From Emticicia aquatica (GTDB taxonomy: Bacteria > Bacteroidota > Bacteroidia > Cytophagales > Spirosomataceae): 64,000 bases of DNA. The translations under genes were made by a program, and so were the position numbers. The notes under the pieces were generated by a model. That model saw nothing but the letters and a program-made list of their open reading frames with translations, was not told the DNA's origin and ran no database searches. The stretch lies in the NCBI RefSeq assembly GCF_923079645.1, contig NZ_CAKLPY010000001.1:1694001-1758000 (forward strand). The letters are read 5' to 3'. This document shows positions 23,760 to 33,200 of this stretch, in pieces. The first letter of the stretch is position 1; each line of letters starts with the position of its first letter.

Positions 23760-26027
23760 ATGACAAAACGTAATTTACGTACAACAATTTTTATACTTTT
23801 TTCTTTTGCTAAAATAACTTTTACAATTGCTCAAATTAACAAAAAAATAACTTGGGATTTTCCACTTCCTCGAACCCACACGGGTATTTTATTGGGGAAT
23901 GGCACACAAGGATTAATGGTTTGGGGAAAAGATAATCTTTTGAATATTACGATTGGCAGAGCTGGATTTTGGGACCATCGAGGCGGAAATGATTTTTCGG
24001 TTCGGGTAAATTACAATGGGCTAAAAAAATTGCTACAAAATAATCAGCAAGATAGTATTAAACATGCCTTTGAAGTTCCCAAACTGCCAAACGCTAATCC
24101 AAGTTTTGGTCAACCACGACAAATCGGTGGTGGACGACTTGAAATCGAGTTACCAAAAGGTTGGACACTTACCAAAGGAGAATTGAATCTTTCAAAGGCT
24201 GAAATACAAATAAGTGCTACTTTTCAAGGCAGAATTCAAATAATTACTATTCGCCAAGCCATCATTGATGAACTGTTTTGGGTAACAATTCCAGCAGGTT
24301 TAACTGCAACAAAAATATCGTTAAAATCAGCATGGGATTTCATTAGTGAAGACCTAGCAAAAGCGGGTATAGAGAAGCCAATAATTTGGCTTTGTCCAGA
24401 AAATAATTGTGGTGGATTTACACAACGACTTCCTGAAGATGTTCCGCTAAGTATTGGCTATTCTCGGAAAGGAAATACTGTTTCAGTAGCAACATCTTTG
24501 CGTTACGACAGCAGAGAAATTGTTGAGCATAAACTTCAAAACAATGATTATCAACGAGCAATTCCGCTCATTGAATCTTGGTGGAAAAATTATTGGGAAA
24601 ATATACCAAAAGTAAGTTTACCAGACCCCATTCTTCAAGAATTGTACGATTACGGATTGTATAAACAAGCATGTTCGACACCACCACAAGGAATTGCTTG
24701 TACATTACAAGGCCCTTTCATAGAAGAGTATCAACTTGCTCCCTGGAGCAACGATTACCATTTTAATATCAATGCCGAAATGATTTATTATCCCGCTTTA
24801 ATGTCGGGTAAATTTGACCATTTCAAGCCATTATGGAACATGATTGAGTCGTGGAAAACTCAAATATCTAAAAACGGAGAAACTTTTTTTGGCAGAAAAG
24901 GAGCGATGATGCTTCCACATGCGGTTGATGATAAATGTAAGGTTGTTGGTTCATTTTGGACAGGTACAATTGACCATGCTTGTACCGCTTGGATGGCTCA
25001 AATGGCTTGGTTACATTTTAGTTACAGTGGAGATAAATCTATTTTAGAAAAAACCGCTTATCCTCTACTAAATGGCACATTTGAGGGTTATTGGGCAATG
25101 CTGGAAGAGAAAAATGGCATTTTCCATTTGCCAATTTCAGTTAGTCCAGAGTACGGTGGAAACAGTTTTGACGCTTGGGGCGATAATGCTTCATTTCAAT
25201 TAGCTGCTTTACATGCTATTTGTAAAATTTTGCCCAAAGCCGCCAATATTCTCAAGATGCCAATTGACCCACGATGGAAAGAAGTTGACACAAAACTACC
25301 CGATTATTCACTAATTAATAAAAACATTGCTCTTTGGGAAGGAATGGAGCTAAAAGAAGCCCATCGTCATCATTCGCATTTAAGCAGTATTTATCCGTTT
25401 GTAAGCATCGACCCAAATGCCGAAACAAATAAAAATATTGTTCAAAATGCAGTTAATACTTGGGTTGAAAAAGGAACTGGAACTTGGGCTGGTTGGAGTT
25501 TTCCTTGGGCTGCTATTATTCACGCTCGTACTGGTCAAACAGAAGCAGCTGTGAGTTGGTTACATTATTGGAAAGAAAATTTCACGAATGAAGGAAGAGG
25601 AACGTTATCAAATGCCAATACTAATGGGCATAGTGTTTTTGGGCAACCTGTTTGGAGTAAACTTCCAGAAAATACGCCAAATCGTGAAATTATGCAACTA
25701 GATGCTGGTTTTGGTGCATTATCAGCAATTTATGAACTTTTAGTTCAGAACAGAATAGATGGCATTTATGTTTTACCTGATATGCCATTTTATTGGAAAA
25801 GCCTCTTTTTTCAAGATATTTGGACTGAAGGTGGTTTTAAAATCTCGGCAAAAGTTGAGTTAGGAAAAGTTGTTGAAGTAAAAATAAAATCAACTCGTGA
25901 AGGAAATATCAATTTATATCATAATTTAGGCGAAAAATATACAATAAATAATGCCCCAAAAACAGGAAAATTCTTTGAAAAAAAGATGAAGTCTGGTGAT
26001 GAAATAGTATTAATCAGAGCAAATTAA
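23760..26027 (+). CDS. exported GH95-like glycoside hydrolase
   Basis: 755 residues from ATG 23760 (MTKRNLRTTIFILFSF, signal-like), which avoids overlap with the upstream gene. GH95 (alpha-L-fucosidase/galactosidase) layout: an N-terminal beta domain opening WDFPLPRTHTGILLGNGTQGLMVWG, a linker, an (alpha/alpha)6 barrel, and a C-terminal beta domain. The barrel has NDYHFNINAEMIYYP, whose Asn-x-Asn matches the GH95 substrate/catalytic asparagines, and HRHHSHLSSIYPF, matching the family H-x-SHLY-x-x-YP block. It diverges from the classical LNIQMNYWP wording, so the sugar specificity is uncertain. No SusC/SusD pair is nearby. Confidence 0.78.
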   Translation: MTKRNLRTTIFILFSFAKITFTIAQINKKITWDFPLPRTHTGILLGNGTQGLMVWGKDNLLNITIGRAGFWDHRGGNDFSVRVNYNGLKKLLQNNQQDSIKHAFEVPKLPNANPSFGQPRQIGGGRLEIELPKGWTLTKGELNLSKAEIQISATFQGRIQIITIRQAIIDELFWVTIPAGLTATKISLKSAWDFISEDLAKAGIEKPIIWLCPENNCGGFTQRLPEDVPLSIGYSRKGNTVSVATSLRYDSREIVEHKLQNNDYQRAIPLIESWWKNYWENIPKVSLPDPILQELYDYGLYKQACSTPPQGIACTLQGPFIEEYQLAPWSNDYHFNINAEMIYYPALMSGKFDHFKPLWNMIESWKTQISKNGETFFGRKGAMMLPHAVDDKCKVVGSFWTGTIDHACTAWMAQMAWLHFSYSGDKSILEKTAYPLLNGTFEGYWAMLEEKNGIFHLPISVSPEYGGNSFDAWGDNASFQLAALHAICKILPKAANILKMPIDPRWKEVDTKLPDYSLINKNIALWEGMELKEAHRHHSHLSSIYPFVSIDPNAETNKNIVQNAVNTWVEKGTGTWAGWSFPWAAIIHARTGQTEAAVSWLHYWKENFTNEGRGTLSNANTNGHSVFGQPVWSKLPENTPNREIMQLDAGFGALSAIYELLVQNRIDGIYVLPDMPFYWKSLFFQDIWTEGGFKISAKVELGKVVEVKIKSTREGNINLYHNLGEKYTINNAPKTGKFFEKKMKSGDEIVLIRAN

Positions 26028-26052
26028 AATAAATATAAATAACCATCTAAAC

Positions 26053-26478
26053 ATGAAAAAATTACTATTAGCAATCCTAGTTTTACTGAGTGTAAAAATT
26101 GTTTCGGTAGCACAAAACACTACCAAAGTTAATGACAAAGAGAGTTTAACAAAGAAAAATGAAACTAAATTTGTCATTAAACAAAATCCTGAAGATGAAA
26201 ATGGAAACCCCTCATCAAATATTGCTCTTTCATTTGGCAACAAAACAACCAAAGTTGATAAAGTTACTGGAAATGCTGAACTTATTGATAAAAGTGAGTA
26301 CTTAAATAAAGGAATTCCGAAGAAAGCGTTATCAGCTTGTGGAGCATGGTGGGCAGGTGCTGGCGATTATTTCTATGTAACAAAAGTAGAAAATCGATTG
26401 GTAATCTATAAAGGCTGGCAGGATGAAACACAAACAGATAAAAGTTATCATTGGAAAAAATTTAAAGTAATTAAATAA
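26053..26478 (+). CDS. small exported hypothetical protein
   Basis: 141 residues; signal peptide MKKLLLAILVLLSVKIVSVAQ. A Lys/Asn/Glu-rich low-complexity middle (about 22-95) is followed by a compact, possibly folded C-terminus with a single Cys and aromatic residues (ACGAWWAGAGDYFYV, YKGWQDE, YHWKKFKV). No family recognised. Located 25 bases after the GH95-like gene, so probably in the same transcript. Confidence 0.7.
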   Translation: MKKLLLAILVLLSVKIVSVAQNTTKVNDKESLTKKNETKFVIKQNPEDENGNPSSNIALSFGNKTTKVDKVTGNAELIDKSEYLNKGIPKKALSACGAWWAGAGDYFYVTKVENRLVIYKGWQDETQTDKSYHWKKFKVIK

Positions 26479-26524
26479 TAAATTGTGTAGCTCGGATTTG
26501 TAAAAAGCCATATAAAAGCGTTTC

Positions 26525-27139
26525 ATGTCATTAGAAGACACTTATAAAACTATAAAATCGCCCGCCGAAGGGTTATTTAAAGACAGAGGAAGTAAATTCT
26601 TTGCTTTTGCTTATCATATCGAGCATGAAAGCGAAGTCAAAGAATTGGTTGATAATCTTCGTAAAGAACATTTCAAGGCAGTACATTATTGTTATGCTTT
26701 TCGCTTAGGACTTGACAAAAATAATTTTAGAGTAAATGATGACGGAGAACCTTCGGGTTCAGCGGGCAAACCGATTCTAAATACGCTTCTTTCGCATGAA
26801 ATAACAAATGTATTGGTTGTCGTAGTTCGTTATTTTGGAGGCACATTACTCGGCGTTCCTGGTTTGATAAATGCTTATAAATCTGCAACCGCAGAAGCAC
26901 TCGCTCTTGCCGATATTGTTGAAAAAACAGTCAATGATGTTTACATTGTTAGTTTTGAGTTTATTCAAATGAACGATATAATGAAAATCGTCAAAGAATT
27001 TAATCTAAAAATTCGTAACCAAACCTACGACAACCAATGCGTTATTGAACTAGAGTTTAGAAAAAAACTTACAAATCAAGTGGTTGGTAAACTTGAAAAA
27101 ATTGACAATATCATAATTGAGTATTTGTTTACTGTATAA
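26525..27139 (+). CDS. yigZ: YigZ/IMPACT family protein
   Basis: 204 residues. UPF0029/IMPACT N-terminal domain (about 1-120): SKFFAFAYHI, HYCYAFRLG, the signature DDGEPSGSAGKPIL, and VVVVRYFGGTLLGVPGLINAYKSA, all near-consensus. The C-terminal DUF1949 domain (about 135-200) is present. The bacterial role is not settled; eukaryotic IMPACT regulates GCN2. Terminated by a long shared palindrome. Confidence 0.93.
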   Translation: MSLEDTYKTIKSPAEGLFKDRGSKFFAFAYHIEHESEVKELVDNLRKEHFKAVHYCYAFRLGLDKNNFRVNDDGEPSGSAGKPILNTLLSHEITNVLVVVVRYFGGTLLGVPGLINAYKSATAEALALADIVEKTVNDVYIVSFEFIQMNDIMKIVKEFNLKIRNQTYDNQCVIELEFRKKLTNQVVGKLEKIDNIIIEYLFTV

Positions 27140-27161
27140 AACATTTTGTTTAAAGAACTCT

Positions 27162-27213
27162 ATTAATAATAAACCCACTAAGAAATAAGATTCAAAGTGG
27201 GTTTATTATTAAT
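27162..27213. terminator. bidirectional rho-independent terminator
   Basis: 18-bp arms at 27162-27179 and 27196-27213 (core AAACCCACT / AGTGGGTTT) around a 16-base loop, between the convergent yigZ and the giant surface-protein gene. Confidence 0.92.
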
Positions 27214-27225
27214 ACTAATTAGACA

Positions 27226-30200
27226 TTAATAACACGTTTTTATTTCCGCTTGGAAATTACTGTATTTCTCCGCTATAAAACCAGGTTTCAAAATAATAGC
27301 TTTACCTGCCTCAAATCTAACGGATGGAGCTGGTGTAAACGCACCATCTCCAACTTTCTTATTCGACTCAATTGTTTCGATTGCCTTAATTCGCTCAATT
27401 CCTGTAGAAATATTGCTATTAACAACAACAATTTTAGTTGCAACAACCACTTCGACACTTGTTGAGCCACCATTACTACATTGAACCAAATAAGTCGTAG
27501 TGACTGTCGGGCTAACCGTCAAGCTTGTCCCAGTTTGTGTACTTGAACCACTAGTCCAAGATAGAGTTCCACTACAACCAGTAGCATTGAGCGTAATCGA
27601 AGAATTTGGACAAATATTAGGCTTAATTGGAGTCACTGAAATGAAGTTTTGTCCATTACAATTTTCAGATTGAGTAATGACCATCTCAACTTTAGCACTT
27701 GTACACCCCTCAAGCGGAATACAATAGCCTTTAAAAACCCCTGGTTCAGTTACAATACGGGTATTTTTATTCGATGCAACTGTATTATTAGCCGACGGAG
27801 TTTCCCATTTGAATACATCTGTCACTGCAGGACAAGAAGCTGTCAAAATTACACTTTCACCTTTACAAATCTGTATATTATTAGCAGTAATAGTTGGTGA
27901 GGTATAAAACGGTTTTACTGTCATCATAAATACCTGTGACTTACTTATACAACCATCGACCCAAGCTATTACGGTATAAGTGGTATCAGCCTTAGGAGCT
28001 ACACTAATAGTGCTTCCAGTTGAACCATTCGACCAAGTGAATATTGCCGATGGGTTTGAGATAGCTGTCAGAATATTTGGTATGCCAGCACACATCTTGG
28101 ACTCCCCTATAATACTCGGCACCTGTGGAAGCTGTTTCAGTTTTACTGCAATACTTGCCGATGATGTACATCCCTTATCCGTTACTTCAACCATATAAGT
28201 GCCTACCGTTAAAATGTCTGCGTTCTCAATCTCTGGATTTTGCAAAGTCGAACTAAACGAATTTGGACCATTCCAAAGGTAACTTGTTCCGCCACTAACG
28301 CCCAGCTTAAGTGTACTTTTTAGACATACATCAATTGCATTGCTACTGACAGTTGCCACAGGAAGTGGATTGATGACTACATCGGTCGTCAAACTATCCG
28401 TACAACCATTATCATTCATCACAACTGTGTAAGCTCCACTGGCCGATACACTTACCTTTTCTATTTTTGGATTTTGTTCTGTTGAAGTGAAGCCGTTAGG
28501 ACCTCTCCACGAATAACTTGTTCCGCCGCTACTGCTCAAATTAAGCGTTGTTTTTTCACAAACAGGGGTGTTGCTGGTAGCCGTCATGGTCAAAGTTTTG
28601 ACTATGACGTTCGTAGTTGCAGTAATTTGGCAACGATAAGAAGTAACCGTCAACGTATACACACCTGCCGCTGCAGTGCTTACACTTTCAATTACAGGAT
28701 TAAGTAATGTTGAGCTAAAACCATTGGGACCAATCCACGCATAACTATCTCCTTTATTGGCTGACAATTGTAAGGTACTACCTTTACATACGGGAGCGTT
28801 CGAACTTGGCTTCGAGAATGAAAACGAACAATCATTACTTTTTAGACGACGGTAAAAGAAACTCGTTTGTCCATCATTGTAGCCAGCACAATTAAGAGCA
28901 AAAACATTCACACCATAATCGCCAATCCATGAAGTATCACGCATCACCGCCGAAACCACACCATTACTAATACTAATACTCAACGGTGAGAAATTAAGTT
29001 CGTGCGGAACAACTGCATTACCTAGTTTAGCATTAAATTGATACGTAATTGCCGACTTCAAAGTGAAAGTTTTTTTCATTGAACTTGAATAATATTTCAC
29101 ATCCACGGGTAATGTTGTAGAACCTGTATTGCCGCCAATAGTAGCATAAAATAATTTATTAACAGTATTGAAAGTAGCACAACCTACCACTGTATTTGTA
29201 TTTGGATTAACGAATATCAAAACATCATCTGTCGATACAAAACTTGTACGTTCATTAAATTTCACTTTGATAACAGCCGTCATATTACCTTCTTGAGTGG
29301 TAGCCGCACACATTGGCTTTGTATCATTGGATGTTGGTAAAATAGTACTCACTGCATAATTCGTACAACTTACACTTGGCTTTACAATACCAGCAGGTAC
29401 TGAAACTGTTCTAAATACAGTTTCAGGTTGTTTAATTATCATATCATCTATACTTATCTGCACTTCGTCCGCTCCTAATGAAATCAAATTAAACTCAATT
29501 GGAGCTTCCACTAAACCAGCTAGTGTTTCCCCTTTAAACAATACTTTTCTATCTAGCTCATATTCCTTGTCTCTATCGGCCTTATACAACCTAAACTGAA
29601 TATTTTGTTCGTCTTGGTAGTAAATAGTTTGGAAGAAAAGCCTATTTTTTTCGTTGATAATCGACTTATTCACGCCTACCAACTTCCCTTCAATATATGC
29701 TCGCAATTCGTCGTCATCATCAATCGTAATACCGTTTATATGACCAATTAGATTCATCGTTTGTTCATACTGAGCAAAGTTAAACGTCATAGGTGTTTCC
29801 ATTTTATTTTGGTCATCTAAATTTATATCATCGGCAGCTTTTCGAGCATTTGATACAGATATGCCTGGATAAGTCAATGTTCCGGCATTACTAATCTTCA
29901 AGAGATATCCTTTCAGAGGTTCAAGGAAACTCAAATTACCAACCCAACCAACACCAGCTACATACTGAGCAAAAAGAGTCTGGCTTTTTATAATATCACC
30001 ATTCAGTGGCGTTAGGCCTCTTAATGCCTGAGTTACAGTCATGCCAATTGAAGGAACATAACCAATCCAATTCCAACTGTTTTTAATCTCAATCGGATAC
30101 TCCGCAGCTTTATATGGTGCCCCTTTAAGACACACCGTATCTCTTTCTGTAATAAATACCATGTATCGTTTCGTTGGAAAAATTAAGCTATCGGCCATAT

Positions 30201-33200
30201 CCCAACCATAACCATCAAGGTACTCCGCAAAATTATTGTCAGTCTTAATGTAAGCACCTGATTTATTCTTCAAAGATTTCAATACATTAGTTACTGTATT
30301 TCTACCAGTACCCAAATCAAGATTAAATGAAACCCAGTTGAAACCTCTATTGAGCGGAATACATTTTTTTACTAAATTCAGTACACTTACTGGTGTTGGT
30401 TCGAGTGGTGTTCCCGCCAAACTTCCATCATGGTACCTATATTCTTCAAGAATCTCCACAAACTCGTTACATTTTGCCCCTTGCCAAACTGCAAATTCAA
30501 TAGGCTTATCCTCGTCTGTCGGATTACCATACACCGTCATAAAGGTCAACCATCGTTTGTGATCTGCTGGAATATTTCGGAAATATGCTACCTTAGCTAC
30601 CCCTCTGATTTGCCCATCTATCTTAGCTACAACTACATCAGATGGGTCGGTTGAAGTAACTCCGAAGATACTCAAATCAACTACCATATTCATTGTACCT
30701 TGATACTGCTCAGGATTACTTACCTCATACTTAGGTTGCGGACAACGCACGCGATAATCAATCAATAAGGGTTCTGCACCTTTTGAACCTACCATTTGGA
30801 GTGTATCTAAATAATCACCAATCAATAAGTCTTTTTGGAATGTGAGCGTTACATCAGCTATTTGGCCTGGGTTTAGTGTGCCCGTTGATGGTGAAACCGT
30901 TAGCCACGAAGGCACACTCTCCATCCGAAAGCTGGTAATGCTACCACCACGGTTACGTATTTGGCGTTTTACCGTAAATGGCTTCAGCACTTCATTGGTT
31001 TCGATTACATCCGTACCTACCCACTCAAGGTTATTTTGATTAACTGCAAATTCCCACTTAATGGTTTTCTCAATCATATTACCAGCCTTATCTCTGATAG
31101 CTGCTCTCTGATGATTCGGGTTTTGAGCCAACATCGCATCATCATAGTCTTTGCCACTAACCACTACCCTAAAGGTTCTATTCTCAAAGAAAACTGGGTT
31201 AATATTGGGAGTAATCATAATCTTATTACCCACGCAAGCAATAGTAGCATCTACCAGTGCATTCGTAGTAGCATCATAAAGACCGATGGTATTATTGGCC
31301 AACATATCTGCTTGTACAACTTTATCACAATCAATTGGCTCATTGAACGTAATAGAGATTTCATCGCCTGGGTCCCACGTACCATCACCTGGTTCTGGTA
31401 CACCAAATACCATTGGTGGTATTCGAGCCACCTCACCCTTTATAACTGTTGAAATTCCTGGTTGTAAAGAAACATTAAAACATTCAGCTACCGCTCTAAT
31501 CTCATAAGGGCCGTCCTTTAATAATTCTGTATTCCATTCTTTAATAGTGAATATATCACCTAAATTTGCTTTTAAAGTTTCATTGATATTTATCCAAGAA
31601 CCATCACCTCCGATAGGACGATATTGTAAACGTATGAGTTTTAAATCTTCATCATCTTTATTATATTCATTTAAGGTAATACTCAGTTTATTTTGTGATG
31701 CTGGTGTTATTACAAAGTTTTGTAATGGGAAACCAATATCAACTTTGCTACAAGGCTCAATAAATGAAGCTGCTAAGTTTATTGTTTTTACAAAATACTT
31801 ATCTACTAAAGTATCACCTCCTCGTGCATCGGCCAATTCAGTTTCACAAGCAGACTCCAATTGAATAGTAATATCACTATAATTATATTTGATAGGACCT
31901 TTATCAATAGTAAGAGTTACAGTTTGGCTCTGACCAGGGTCAATTCTGAATGTTATAGGCTGAGTAAGAGGCTGCCCGTTTACTTTTACGATTGCTCCAT
32001 CAGGATTGGTGGAAGGGTCTAATGACAGGTCATAGTTCATGGCCTCATCGGTTGGACTGGCATTTCCTAATTGTAATTGATAAACCGCAGAAGTATTTGC
32101 AGGTACATTTACTTTAGAGTTTCCATCAAGGCTTACAAGTGTAGGTGCAGAGCGTTGTCTTGTTCCTTTTTCCCAAGGGCATGAACTCTCTCCAGATACT
32201 AATTCAAAGCTATAGCTATCCCAGATTTTACCTCGATAAACTTGTACAAGGAAGTTGTCACCTACATCATCATCTTCAAAATGGTAGGAAATACCATACA
32301 CATTAGTAGTTTGTTCGTCATGGGTATTCGATTTTGTATGCTCATGCGTGATTGCTAAGTTACCTTCGATACCACCGAGTGCTTTAAGCGTAAATTCTGC
32401 ATCCGCACCATACCAACCTTTTATATCAAAAGTTTCTGTCCATCCTTTAGTACTATCTGTGGTTGTACTTTCTTCATAAACAGCTCCTGCATCGAAGCTA
32501 ATAGTTTTCTCATATTTTACTTTTTTATCATCTTTATTCATCTTTATATACTTCTCCCATTCTTCAAAGGCCAATGAATCTCTGTGCCTTTTAGGATTTA
32601 CAGCTAATGGTTGGGATGCAAGTAATTTCAACGAAGGAATAATATCTTTAACAATTTGCCGTTCTGAATAAACAAAGTCTCCACCAATAGTAACATTACT
32701 GATTTCAAGTTTCTTTTTTGTATAAAACTTGCAACTATCAGGCTTATAGTTTAGCTCAATAGAACCACCAAAAGTAACATTTTCGGCATATCCAAAGTAA
32801 ACATCTCCGCCTCCTTCACTTCCCACTACTCCGTCGGATGCTGAGGTAGAAATAACTTTGGTAGTTGTAATACAGGAATTTTCATTTGTTGAATAATTCC
32901 ATGTCTGATTTGACCCTCCTGAAGCTGTAACTTTTAATTCATTCTTTATTACAATTTCAGCCCCTGGTGTTCCAACATTAGTTTCTCCACCGAACGAGGT
33001 ACCTATACTAAACTCTTCTCCTAAATCATTAATTACACTTCTACTATCGTTGGTACAGTGAGTAAATCCTTTTTCGAGAGTAGCATAACTTCCATCTCCT
33101 GGTGGGTCACGTAGTACAAATTTGGGTTGCTGGGGTGAAGATGATGTAAATGTTCCAATAGTGGCTTTTCTACCAAGTATCACAAAAGAGGTCGTATCAG

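Noticed and set aside
28150..28830. CRISPR-like periodicity
   Set aside because: The repeating DNA here encodes Ig-like domains about 80 residues apart; repeats are imperfect and coding. No short direct repeats with uniform spacers occur in the window.
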